Of a stretch of 29,121 bases of DNA, positions 16,142 to 23,469 are shown piece by piece. Made by a program: the position numbers and the translations under genes. Origin of the DNA: an uncultured Oscillospiraceae bacterium (GTDB lineage: Bacteria > Bacillota > Clostridia > Oscillospirales > Ruminococcaceae); the NCBI GenBank assembly GCA_900542145.1, contig UQMF01000026.1, positions 1-29,121 of the forward strand, read 5' to 3'. The notes beneath the pieces are model-generated. The model made no database searches and was not told where the DNA came from. It saw nothing but the letters and a program-made list of their open reading frames with translations. Within the stretch, counting starts at the first letter, position 1. Each line of letters begins with the position of its first letter.

Positions 16142-17011
16142 TCAGTCCAGCTTCTGGAAGCCCTTTCCCAGGACCTCGCTCGCGCCGGTAATAATTACAA
16201 ATGCATTCGGATCCGTCTGCTTGACGATCCGCTTTACCTTGACGTACTCGTTCTTGTGGACGGCAATGCACACGACCTGCCTGTCCTCGCCGCTGTAGGC
16301 GCCCTCGCCCTTGAGCAGCGTAACTCCGCGCTTCTGCTTCAGCAGTCTGTCGGCAATCTCCTGCGGCTTCTCCGAGAAGATCATGAGGAACTTCCCCTCC
16401 AGACCTCCGTAGACAAGCGCGTCAATCACCTTCGACTGCACGAATACGGATATGATCGCGTACAGCACAACGTCAAGGTCCTTGTACACGATGTAGCCGC
16501 TGAGCGCAACGCCGGCATTCACCAGGAAGGATATCTGTCCCAGCTTTATCTCCGGCTTGAAGCGGTTGATTATCTTGTTGATTATATCAGTACCGCCGGT
16601 GGTTCCCTCCCGGGCGTAGACGATTCCCAGCCCGGCTCCCATCAGCAGTCCGCCGAATATCGACGCGAGGATTCCTCCGCCGTTATCCGCGATATACACC
16701 GGGACGTTTTTCAGCAGGTAGTCCGTCATGATAGACAGCGACGCAACGCCGACCAGCGTCTTTATCATCGTCGTCCGGTTGAGCAGAAAGAATCCGGCGA
16801 TCAGCAGCGGAATGTTGATCGCGGCTATCAGCGTACCGATATTCCAGTCCGTGACGTAGCTGATTATCGTTGCAACACCCGTGACTCCGCCCGGGGCGAT
16901 GTTGTTGGGCGCCGTGAAGCAGTGTACTCCCAACGCATACACGCCGGAGCCTGCAATTATCACAATGATGTCAATGACCCAGCGCCATACGGTTTTTGAA
17001 GTCTGTGACAT
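16142..17011 (-). CDS. YitT-family membrane protein (DUF161 plus DUF2179)
   Basis: A 289-residue protein with about five membrane segments in the first 190 residues, followed by a soluble DUF2179 domain ending KQTDPNAFVIITGASEVLGKGF, typical of the family. Other family patterns are FTAPNNIAPGGVTGVATII, REGTTGGTDIINKIINRF and GLEGKFLMIFSEKPQEIADRLL. The role is unknown; such proteins are multipass integral membrane proteins with a ligand-binding-like tail. The ATG at 17011 follows GGAGG by 4 bp. An upstream in-frame codon at 17044 would overlap mrnC and is less likely. It starts 11 bp after mrnC. Confidence 0.92.
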   Translation of the reverse strand: MSQTSKTVWRWVIDIIVIIAGSGVYALGVHCFTAPNNIAPGGVTGVATIISYVTDWNIGTLIAAINIPLLIAGFFLLNRTTMIKTLVGVASLSIMTDYLLKNVPVYIADNGGGILASIFGGLLMGAGLGIVYAREGTTGGTDIINKIINRFKPEIKLGQISFLVNAGVALSGYIVYKDLDVVLYAIISVFVQSKVIDALVYGGLEGKFLMIFSEKPQEIADRLLKQKRGVTLLKGEGAYSGEDRQVVCIAVHKNEYVKVKRIVKQTDPNAFVIITGASEVLGKGFQKLD

Positions 17012-17022
17012 AGCACCTCCAA

Positions 17023-17424
17023 CTAGACTGGGAGCGCCTCGCATATCGCTGCAAACAGCGTTTCAATGCGCTCCTGCTGCCCTGAAAGGCTCAGGTATCC
17101 GAACAGAGTTTCCAGCGCGGTCGCCCGGCGGTACTCCGACGGCTTGGCGCTTTTGGGGACGGATATTCCCCCGGCATTTCTGCCGCGGCGGAGTATATCG
17201 GCTTCCCTCTCGGTAAGCATGGGTTCGATGACGTCCACTGCCTTTGACTGGTAGGAAGCCCTCACCTGCTCGACCGCAAGGTCATGCAGCCGCCCTGCGT
17301 TCGTATTTCCCCTCAGCACGACCTCGCGCCGCACCAGGAGCTCATACACGCAGTCGCCGTAAAACGCCAGAACATTCGGGCTGTATGCGCCCGCTTCATG
17401 CTCGGACAGTACTGTTAAAGCCAT
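17023..17424 (-). CDS. mrnC: Mini-ribonuclease III
   Basis: A 133-residue RNase III catalytic domain without a double-stranded-RNA-binding domain. In Bacillus, Mini-III matures 23S rRNA ends. The first acidic motif is YGDCVYELLVR (Asp24). NTNAGRLHDLAVEQVRA and LTEREADILRRGRNA follow, then PKSAKPSEYRRATALETLFG with Glu105 as the second catalytic acid. Length is typical. AAAGG overlaps the last codons of the upstream methyltransferase, and the gap is only 4 bp, so translation is probably coupled. In Bacillus this gene sits beside cysS; here it lies in the obg transcript. Confidence 0.95.
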   Translation of the reverse strand: MALTVLSEHEAGAYSPNVLAFYGDCVYELLVRREVVLRGNTNAGRLHDLAVEQVRASYQSKAVDVIEPMLTEREADILRRGRNAGGISVPKSAKPSEYRRATALETLFGYLSLSGQQERIETLFAAICEALPV

Positions 17425-17428
17425 TCCA

Positions 17429-18130
17429 TCAACCTTTCAGTATGTAGTATACGCAGCTGTATTCCTCGCAGTGCGCCTCGAAAATCCCGTGCTCCTTCCG
17501 GAGTTCGCTCATTCCCAGCGACACGCTGCTGTCGTCCTTGTGTATCCCGGCGTATTTCTCCGCGGCGGAAATCAGCGGTTCGTAATAGCCCTTCTGCCAG
17601 TCGGATTTCGGCGCGATGTAGAAATCCTGCACATGCCAGCCCATTTCCTTTGCGAGAACCAGCACCTTGTCCAACGGAAGTATCCTGCCGAATCTCCTCT
17701 GGCAGAACATCTTCGTGTCCGGCGAGGGTTCCGTGAGCCAGCTGACAGCGCGGTAAACCAGGATTCCGCCCATGGCAAGCTTAGCCCGGAGCTGCTCAAG
17801 TCTTTGCTCGCAGCCGTCAAAATCCACAATGCCGTTGTACCAGATGAGGTCGTAGCTTCCGTCCCCGCCCGGCAATTCAAACAGCTGGACTGCCGAAGCG
17901 TCCAGACCGGCTTCGCTGCCCTGCTGCACGCGTATCTCGTCCGTGAACGCGGATACCAGACGGCAGCCGAACCTTTCGGAAATTAGCTGCGGAGTGGCAA
18001 TCTCGTCGCCAACGAACAACGCGGATTTCGGAGAAATCCCCCCCAGCATGGAGAGGACCTGCTTCGCAGTTTCCCCACTGCCGGGAGAGGAACGTTCAAG
18101 ATCACGGAGCAATACGCTGATGAATGTCAT
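17429..18130 (-). CDS. Class I SAM-dependent methyltransferase-like protein
   Basis: A 233-residue protein with the Rossmann pattern of class I methyltransferases. SALFVGDEIATPQLISERFG (about 36-55) stands in motif I position but lacks the canonical GxGxG. YDLIWYNGIVDFDG follows at about 113-126 and LAMGGILVYRAVSWL near 140-155, where a VLKPGG loop normally lies. The second half includes a helix-rich segment ending CVYYILKG. The substrate is unknown, and with the weak motif I even SAM binding is inference. GAGGT lies 7 bp upstream of the ATG. It lies 36 bp after obg and 4 bp before mrnC, so it probably belongs to the same transcript. Confidence 0.65.
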   Translation of the reverse strand: MTFISVLLRDLERSSPGSGETAKQVLSMLGGISPKSALFVGDEIATPQLISERFGCRLVSAFTDEIRVQQGSEAGLDASAVQLFELPGGDGSYDLIWYNGIVDFDGCEQRLEQLRAKLAMGGILVYRAVSWLTEPSPDTKMFCQRRFGRILPLDKVLVLAKEMGWHVQDFYIAPKSDWQKGYYEPLISAAEKYAGIHKDDSSVSLGMSELRKEHGIFEAHCEEYSCVYYILKG

Positions 18131-18166
18131 TATTCTACCTCGGAAACGCGGCGGTTTCTCACGGAA

Positions 18167-19441
18167 TTATCTCACATAATTGAACTCGAAATCGTAGATC
18201 GACACAAGGTCGTCCTCCTGGATCCCCTGCTTTTCCAGCTCGTCGATTATGCCGCTGGAGCGCAGGACTCTCTGGAAGTACTGAAGGCTCTCGTAGTCCT
18301 CCATGTTGCATGTGGAGAGGATCGGAGCCATGAACGGAGCGTCCACGACATAAACGCCGTCGATCTTCTGCACGGTGAAGCTGTGCTTCTCGTTCTCCAT
18401 CTGCTGGAGTTCCGCCATGGTAAGCGGCTGTACCTCGAAGCGCTTGGGGGGAGGGAGCTTGGAAAGCTCCTCGGCAACGCAGTCCATCAGCGCGTCAGTG
18501 CCCTCGGTGGTCGCCGCGGATATCGTGAAGAAGGGCAGTCCCTTTTCCACGATGAATTTACGGAAATCCGCGATCTGCTCCTCGGTCGCCATGTCGGATT
18601 TGTTCGCCGCAACGATCTGCGGACGCTCCGCCAGTTCCTCGGAGAAGTTAGCAAGCTCCAGGTTTATCTTTTCGAAATCGTCCTTAGGATCACGTCCCTC
18701 GATTCCGGAAACGTCCACCACATGGACTATCAGTCGGCAGCGCTCTACATGCCGCAGGAATGCGTGGCCAAGTCCCACGCCCTCGCTGGCGCCCTCGATA
18801 AGTCCGGGGATATCCGCCATGACGAAGGACTGCTCGCCGCGCTTCACAACTCCGAGAACCGGGGTCAGCGTTGTGAAGTGGTAGTTCGCGATCTTCGGCT
18901 TGGCGGCGCTGACTACGCTTATCAGCGTGGATTTACCGACATTCGGGAATCCCACCAGACCAACGTCAGCCAGCAGCTTCAGCTCCAGGACCACGTCGAA
19001 CGCCTCGCCGGGGAATCCAGGCTTGGCAAAACGGGGGATCTGGCGCGTCGGAGTCGCGAAGTTTGCATTGCCCTTACCGCCACGGCCGCCCCTGGCTACT
19101 ACGACAGGCTCGTCGTCGGAGATATCCGCCATGATTCTGCCGGTGTGGGCGTCCTTGATTATGGTGCCCCTGGGCACGCGGATTATCGTAGGCTCCATGG
19201 ACTTTCCGGAGCAGCGCTTGGCGCCGCCGTTCTCGCCGTCCGGGGCGATGTACTTCTTCTTATAGCGGAAGTCGATCAGCGTGGAAAGATTATCGTCAGC
19301 GACAAACATGATGTCGCTTCCCTTACCTCCATCGCCGCCGTCAGGTCCGCCTGCATTCACATATTTCTCGCGGTGGAAGCTTACTGCCCCGTTGCCGCCG
19401 TTTCCTGCCTTGATAGATATTTCGACCTTATCAACAAACAT
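18167..19441 (-). CDS. obgE: Obg GTPase, ribosome assembly
   Basis: A 424-residue Obg GTPase that helps assemble the large ribosomal subunit and links growth to GTP level. The N-terminal glycine-rich Obg fold (1-158; KAGNGGNGAVSFHREKYV, GGPDGGDGGKGSD) precedes the G domain: G1 GFPNVGKST (164-172), G3 DIPGLIEGA, G4 NKSD. A C-terminal OCT domain ends VSIYDFEFNYV, a form common in Firmicutes. GAGG lies 9 bp before the ATG. It heads a five-gene minus-strand run with the methyltransferase, mrnC, YitT and yebC. No clean promoter is visible in the 70 bp upstream. Confidence 0.97.
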   Translation of the reverse strand: MFVDKVEISIKAGNGGNGAVSFHREKYVNAGGPDGGDGGKGSDIMFVADDNLSTLIDFRYKKKYIAPDGENGGAKRCSGKSMEPTIIRVPRGTIIKDAHTGRIMADISDDEPVVVARGGRGGKGNANFATPTRQIPRFAKPGFPGEAFDVVLELKLLADVGLVGFPNVGKSTLISVVSAAKPKIANYHFTTLTPVLGVVKRGEQSFVMADIPGLIEGASEGVGLGHAFLRHVERCRLIVHVVDVSGIEGRDPKDDFEKINLELANFSEELAERPQIVAANKSDMATEEQIADFRKFIVEKGLPFFTISAATTEGTDALMDCVAEELSKLPPPKRFEVQPLTMAELQQMENEKHSFTVQKIDGVYVVDAPFMAPILSTCNMEDYESLQYFQRVLRSSGIIDELEKQGIQEDDLVSIYDFEFNYVR

Positions 19442-19512
19442 TCTCTGCCGCCTCGCTTTCCTTACTGTTTGTTATTTCACGACTTTCAACTTTTATTTCA
19501 TGCAAAATCAAG

Positions 19513-19548
19513 AAAAACTTAAGCCGGATTTATGCAATCCGGCTTAAG
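19513..19548 (-). terminator. Terminator after rpmA
   Basis: A 13-bp perfect stem, CTTAAGCCGGATT (19518-19530)/AATCCGGCTTAAG (19536-19548), with a 5-nt loop and TTTTT on the minus strand. It separates the ribosomal-protein operon from obg. Confidence 0.92.
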
Positions 19549-19570
19549 ATGATTAATTAGATTGCAGAAA

Positions 19571-19849
19571 TTAGTCAGCGTAAACGCTTACCTGCTTCTT
19601 ATCTCTGCCGAGGCGCTCGAACTTTACAGTGCCGTCAATAAGAGCGAACAGTGTATCGTCAGAACCCTTGCCGACATTGTTGCCAGCGTGGATATGTGTA
19701 CCTCTCTGTCTTACCAGAATGCTTCCGGCGTTAACCTTCTGCATGTCAGCGCGCTTTACGCCAAGTCTCTTGGACTCGGAATCACGGCCGTTCTTGGTAG
19801 AACCCATACCTTTTTTATGAGCGAAATACTGTAAACCAATTCTAATCAT
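19571..19849 (-). CDS. rpmA: 50S ribosomal protein L27 with cleavable N-terminal extension
   Basis: A 92-residue L27. The N-terminus MIRIGLQYFAHKKGMGSTKN carries the Firmicutes extension ending LQYF-AHKKG. In Staphylococcus the Prp protease cuts between Phe and Ala, here predicted after Phe9. The mature body has GRDSESKRLGVKRADMQKV and RQRGTHIHAGNNVGKGSDDT, standard for L27, whose N-terminus reaches the peptidyl-transferase centre. GGAGG lies 8 bp before the ATG. It is the last gene of the rplU-prp-rpmA operon, 29 bp after prp, and ends at a strong terminator. Confidence 0.97.
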   Translation of the reverse strand: MIRIGLQYFAHKKGMGSTKNGRDSESKRLGVKRADMQKVNAGSILVRQRGTHIHAGNNVGKGSDDTLFALIDGTVKFERLGRDKKQVSVYAD

Positions 19850-19878
19850 TGTTTTATCCTCCTGTTATCATTCGGAAG

Positions 19879-20208
19879 TCAAGCTTCCCTCAATTCAACC
19901 TTTACCCCGGGGTACTTCTCCGAGATATATTCCATGTGGTCATGGAACGCGTCAAGGAGCTTCACACTCGGGTCGTCAGAACTGTTCAGGCGGAGTTCGA
20001 TCCGATTCTCCCCCACCGCCACGTCAGCGTCGGCATGAAAGAAATCCGTCACGGTGTTGCACACCAGCTGGACAGCGGAACTAACAGCGGAGCAGACGAT
20101 GTCATCGCCCTCCATGCCGTAGCCTGCATGCCCGGTCACAACAAACCCGTAGATCGAACCATTCCGTCTGGCGAATACTATCCGCAGATTATGCGTTGAT
20201 TGCTTCAA
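19879..20208 (-). CDS. prp: Prp (YsxB) cysteine protease for L27
   Basis: A 109-residue Prp-family protease that removes the N-terminal extension of L27. The catalytic pair is in GHAGYGMEGDDIVCSAVSSA: His27 and Cys39. The predicted start is a TTG at 20208, with AGG about 6 bp upstream. The first downstream ATG would remove the catalytic His. The gene therefore overlaps the end of rplU by 20 bp, consistent with translational coupling. It sits between rplU and rpmA, the conserved Firmicutes order. Confidence 0.92.
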   Translation of the reverse strand: MKQSTHNLRIVFARRNGSIYGFVVTGHAGYGMEGDDIVCSAVSSAVQLVCNTVTDFFHADADVAVGENRIELRLNSSDDPSVKLLDAFHDHMEYISEKYPGVKVELREA

Positions 20209-20494
20209 TTCTAACCTGGCTGTACGGCTGTCTGTGGCCCATCTTTCTCTTGCTGCTCTTCTTGGGCTTGTAGGTGAAGACGGTGATCTTTTTAGCCTTA
20301 CCGTTCTTCAGCAGGGTAGCCTTTACGCTTGCGCCGTCAACATAGGGAGCGCCTACCTTAACGCCGTCGTCCTTGCCTACCATGATAACCTTGTCGAATG
20401 TGATCTCGCCCTCGGCCTCGAGCTTCTCGATGAAAAGGATATCGCCTTCCTTTACCTGATACTGCTTTCCGCCTGTTTCGATTACTGCGTACAT
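20189..20494 (-). CDS. rplU: 50S ribosomal protein L21
   Basis: A 101-residue L21 that binds 23S rRNA. It begins MYAVIETGGKQYQVKEGD, and the C-terminal part VFTYKPKKSSKRKMGHRQPY is the usual basic rRNA-binding tail. AGAGG lies about 8 bp before the ATG. It is the first gene of the operon, with an approximately 100-nt structured leader and a perfect promoter. Confidence 0.97.
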   Translation of the reverse strand: MYAVIETGGKQYQVKEGDILFIEKLEAEGEITFDKVIMVGKDDGVKVGAPYVDGASVKATLLKNGKAKKITVFTYKPKKSSKRKMGHRQPYSQVRIEAINA

Positions 20495-20595
20495 TTTAAA
20501 TACCTCTTTTTATTCAGACTCGCTGCGTCGGGGTTGCATTTCTGCGCTTACGAGCTGTTTCCGTGAATGGGCACAACTCACCCTGCACATGCGGC
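20495..20595 (-). promoter_or_regulatory. L21 leader RNA, probable autoregulatory element
   Basis: The approximately 100-nt 5' untranslated region of rplU is strongly structured. CTCG...GCG pairs with CGC..CGAG (20519-20554 overall) and encloses a GCA-GAAA-TGC hairpin and an ACCCC loop. Upstream, GGGTGA...TTCAC can form a second stem whose GGG could pair with ACCCC as a pseudoknot. Position and form fit the L21 leader motif of Firmicutes, where ribosomal protein is thought to repress its own operon. Confidence 0.65.
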
Positions 20596-20601
20596 AAATT
20601 T

Positions 20602-20630
20602 ATTATATCACATCAAATCCGCCTTGTCAA
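20602..20630 (-). promoter_or_regulatory. Consensus promoter of rplU-prp-rpmA with extended -10
   Basis: On the minus strand TTGACA (20625-20630), 17-bp spacer, TATAAT (20602-20607), with TGA directly before it (extended -10). Both hexamers match consensus fully. Confidence 0.93.
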
Positions 20631-20663
20631 GAGGTCTGGAACAAATTTTTCCGATTTTTTTGC

Positions 20664-21140
20664 TCAGGAACAGTTCACGTCGATTATGATCCTTTCAAAC
20701 TTCTCATTCCCGTCAAAGAACAGGTACACCACGCCGGGAGTGGAATCATCGAAATAGTAGGTCAGCACTCCGTTGGAATTCCCGACCGGTTTACCGAACG
20801 CCGTCAGCACTTCGCCAAGTGTGTAATCAGCGGTGACTCCGGCAAATTCAAGCGCTCTCACCGCCGGGTCGTGGGACTTTACTGCGATTCCTACCACCTT
20901 GTCGTCCAGCAGGTCAGTCCTTCCGGCGATGTCGCCGGAAATATACAGGGAGCCGTCGATATGTACGCCGTTCAGCGAAAATCCCAGGCAGCTGTTATCG
21001 CCTGCAATCATATATCCGGTCAGTCTGACCTCCGTTTTAATGCCCGGTATCTCGCTCAGCTTGCAGGGAAATCTGATCACCTGCCCGTTTATCGTCAGCT
21101 CCGGAAGGATTTCCCTTATTCCGTCAAGCTGTGCTTCCAT
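20664..21140 (-). CDS. Unrecognised 158-residue protein
   Basis: I do not recognise this protein. It is 158 residues, with no signal peptide, no membrane segment and a single Cys pair (residue 26 region and the C-terminal NCS). The first half is beta-type with short repeats of strand-turn-strand (LTINGQVIRFPCKLSEI, VRLTGYMIAGDNSCLGFSLNG, VHIDGSLYISG). The second half ends LGEVLTAFGKPVGNSNGVLT followed by a YYFDDSTPGVVYLFF strand pair, a form reminiscent of BamE/SmpA-like small domains but not a confident match. A GAGGAG site lies 9 bp before the ATG. It follows the EF-G-like gene on the same strand, past a terminator, so expression is probably by read-through. Confidence 0.7.
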   Translation of the reverse strand: MEAQLDGIREILPELTINGQVIRFPCKLSEIPGIKTEVRLTGYMIAGDNSCLGFSLNGVHIDGSLYISGDIAGRTDLLDDKVVGIAVKSHDPAVRALEFAGVTADYTLGEVLTAFGKPVGNSNGVLTYYFDDSTPGVVYLFFDGNEKFERIIIDVNCS

Positions 21141-21164
21141 GGTATTTCTCTCCTCTTATTGTCA

Positions 21165-21199
21165 GAATAAAGGCGGACCACGCACGCGCCAGTCCGCCT
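21165..21199 (-). terminator. Terminator after the EF-G-like gene
   Basis: Stem AGGCGGAC (21171-21178)/GTCCGCCT (21192-21199), 8 bp perfect with a 13-nt loop, followed on the minus strand by TTTATTCT. It lies 25 bp before the start of the unrecognised gene, so some read-through is likely. Confidence 0.7.
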
Positions 21200-21211
21200 A
21201 TTCTTATTTAG

Positions 21212-23236
21212 TTATGACTTTATTTCGGTTCCCGGAGGGAGCATGTCGTAACGCGCGAACTCCGATGTGAACTCGCCGAGTCCCTGGGTGATCTGACGGA
21301 GCGTCAGCGCGAAATCCGACAGTTCTGCCACGGGAGCCTCAGCTATCAGTTCGGTCATTCCGTTGCCTGCCGCGTTCATTCCGAGAACTGAGCCGCGCCG
21401 CTTGGAGAGCACGTTCATCACGTCGCCCTGCTTTTCGTCCGGCACAAGTATCTTCAGGCTGTCCACTGGCTCCAGCAGGTAGGGCTGAGCCTCCTTCATG
21501 CAATCCTTGAACGCCATGGAAGCCGCTGTCTTGAACGCCATCTCGGAGCTGTCCACCGGGTGGTAGCTTCCATCGACGAGCGTAGCCTTCAGCTTGACCA
21601 CCGGGAATCCACCCAGGGAGCCGTGCTCCGCCGCTTCCTGGAGTCCCTTTTCGACTGCCGGGAAGAAATTCTTGGGAACGCTGCCTCCGAATATCTTCTC
21701 CTCGAACAGCAGTTCGTCGCCGCCATACGGCTCAAACTCTATCTTGACATGTCCGTACTGTCCGTGACCGCCGGACTGCTTCTTGTACTTGCTCTCGATC
21801 GTCACCTTCTTGCGTATTGCCTCGCGGTAAGCGATCTTCGGCTCGGACATCACGACGTTCATTCCGAACTTGGACTTCAGCTTTGCCACAGCCACGTCAA
21901 GGTGCTGGTCACCAAGTCCGCCGATCATGCGCTGGTGCGTTTCGTGATCGTGAACGTATTTCAGCGTGAGATCCTCCTCCAGGAGTCTGCGGATAGCCGC
22001 GGAAAGCTTGCCCTCGTCGCCGCCGTCCGACAGCTTTACTGCGCGGAAATAGCACGCCTCCGGGAACTTCGTAGGCTCCAGGGCTGCGACGGATTCCGGC
22101 GCGCAGAGGGTGTCGTTCGTTGCCGCTTCAAGCTTAGCCACCGCAACGATATCGCCGGCGTTGGCTTCGGAAACCTCCTCCTGCTTCTTGCCAAGGAGCT
22201 TCAGCAGCTTGCCCACGCGGATAGTTTCGCCGTTAGTGGCATTGACCACGGAAGCGCCGGGAACCAGCTTGCCCTGTACCACCTTGAGCACGCTTATCTT
22301 GCCGACGAATGGGTCGGCAACCGTCTTGAATACAAGCGCCTTCAGCGGTTTGTTCTCATCGTAATCCAGCAGTTCGCCATCGCAGTATTCCAGCCTGCGC
22401 TCGTTCGGCGATGGAAGCATTGACACAACCGCGTCCAGCAGCATATCAACGCCGGAGAGCGTGTCGTTCGCGCAGCACACCAGCGGAGTAATTGCGCCGC
22501 TTGCCACGCCGTCGTGGATTCCCCTGACAAGCTCCTCGTGGGTGAAATCCTCGCCGTTGAAGAACTTCTCCATGAACTCCTCGTTGGTTTCCGCGACAGC
22601 TTCCGCCATGGAAGCCCGCAGTCCGGCTATGCGGTTTTCGGAAGCCGGCATGGGCACCTCGGTGGGAATGCCCTTTGTATCGTACTTGTACGCCTTCATC
22701 GTGAGCAGGTTTATGTACGCCTCAACAGGTCCGTTCTTGTCATACGGAACAACTATCGGGCACACCGACGGACCGAACACGGTCTTGAGCTGCGTGTGCA
22801 CCTTATAGAAGTCGGAATTCTCCACCTCCATGCAGGTGACCGCGAGCATTCTCGCCTTATTCTGACCTGCGGCGAGGTCGTACGCCTTACGCGTGCCTGC
22901 ACACACGCCGTCCTTTCCGTTCACGGTGATGATGACGGATTCCGCGGCGCGCATTCCTTCGTACATTCCGCCAAGGAAGTCAAACTGACCCGGCGCGTCG
23001 ATTATGTTTATTCGCGTATCCTGCCACACGGTGGAAGCAAGGGCGGAATTTATGGATATCTTCCTGCGGATCTCCTCCGGATCGAAATCGCACACGGTGC
23101 TGCCCTCGTTGGTGCTGCCCATGCGCTCTGTAAGACCTGACTTAAAGAGCATAGCCTCGGCTAATGCTGTCTTTCCGCTTCCGCCATGTCCGGCAAGTAA
23201 TATGTTTCTGATGTTATCAGCAGTGAATGCTTTCAT
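21212..23236 (-). CDS. EF-G-like translational GTPase paralogue with degenerate G4 motif
   Basis: A 674-residue EF-G family protein with all five domains: G (about 1-265), II (295-370), III (385-455), IV (460-590; KYKKQSGGHGQYGHVKIEFE) and V (595-674). The P-loop is intact, GHGGSGKT (16-23), and switch I has RRKISINSA (57-65). G3 reads DAPGQ (80-84): Asp and Gly are kept, but the catalytic His of canonical EF-G is Gln. G4, normally NKxD for guanine recognition, reads TCME (134-137). It is therefore not the housekeeping EF-G but an EF-G-like paralogue of unknown role. The ATG at 23236 has GGAGG 10 bp upstream; a longer reading to 23359 lies upstream of the promoter. Confidence 0.9.
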   Translation of the reverse strand: MKAFTADNIRNILLAGHGGSGKTALAEAMLFKSGLTERMGSTNEGSTVCDFDPEEIRRKISINSALASTVWQDTRINIIDAPGQFDFLGGMYEGMRAAESVIITVNGKDGVCAGTRKAYDLAAGQNKARMLAVTCMEVENSDFYKVHTQLKTVFGPSVCPIVVPYDKNGPVEAYINLLTMKAYKYDTKGIPTEVPMPASENRIAGLRASMAEAVAETNEEFMEKFFNGEDFTHEELVRGIHDGVASGAITPLVCCANDTLSGVDMLLDAVVSMLPSPNERRLEYCDGELLDYDENKPLKALVFKTVADPFVGKISVLKVVQGKLVPGASVVNATNGETIRVGKLLKLLGKKQEEVSEANAGDIVAVAKLEAATNDTLCAPESVAALEPTKFPEACYFRAVKLSDGGDEGKLSAAIRRLLEEDLTLKYVHDHETHQRMIGGLGDQHLDVAVAKLKSKFGMNVVMSEPKIAYREAIRKKVTIESKYKKQSGGHGQYGHVKIEFEPYGGDELLFEEKIFGGSVPKNFFPAVEKGLQEAAEHGSLGGFPVVKLKATLVDGSYHPVDSSEMAFKTAASMAFKDCMKEAQPYLLEPVDSLKILVPDEKQGDVMNVLSKRRGSVLGMNAAGNGMTELIAEAPVAELSDFALTLRQITQGLGEFTSEFARYDMLPPGTEIKS

Positions 23237-23294
23237 TGGGTCGAACCTCCGATTGATTATTTGGCAGCCCGGCTTTCCGGAACTCCATGCTTCT

Positions 23295-23323
23295 ATTATA
23301 TAGTAATCTTGTATAAATTTCAA
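23295..23323 (-). promoter_or_regulatory. Sigma-A promoter of the EF-G-like gene
   Basis: On the minus strand TTGAAA (23318-23323), 17-bp spacer, TATAAT (23295-23300), in the divergent region shared with rlmA. Confidence 0.85.
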
Positions 23324-23411
23324 CTGGTTTTGTGAAGTTTTTTGATATGCCATGTACAAATTCCAGATTATGTTTTGTGCATTACTGACAAAACACAGAC
23401 AAAAATCGCCC

Positions 23412-23440
23412 TTGATTATGGCATTGCGTTAGTATATAAT
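23412..23440 (+). promoter_or_regulatory. Sigma-A promoter of rlmA
   Basis: TTGATT (23412-23417), 17-bp spacer, TATAAT (23435-23440), 29 bp ahead of the rlmA start codon. Confidence 0.85.
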
Positions 23441-23469
23441 AGACATAACAATTAAAAAGGAGATAGTCT

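Noticed and set aside
23237..23359. N-terminal extension of the EF-G-like protein to 715 residues
   Set aside because: It crosses the promoter at 23295-23323; the start at 23236 has a GGAGG site and the normal EF-G N-terminus.
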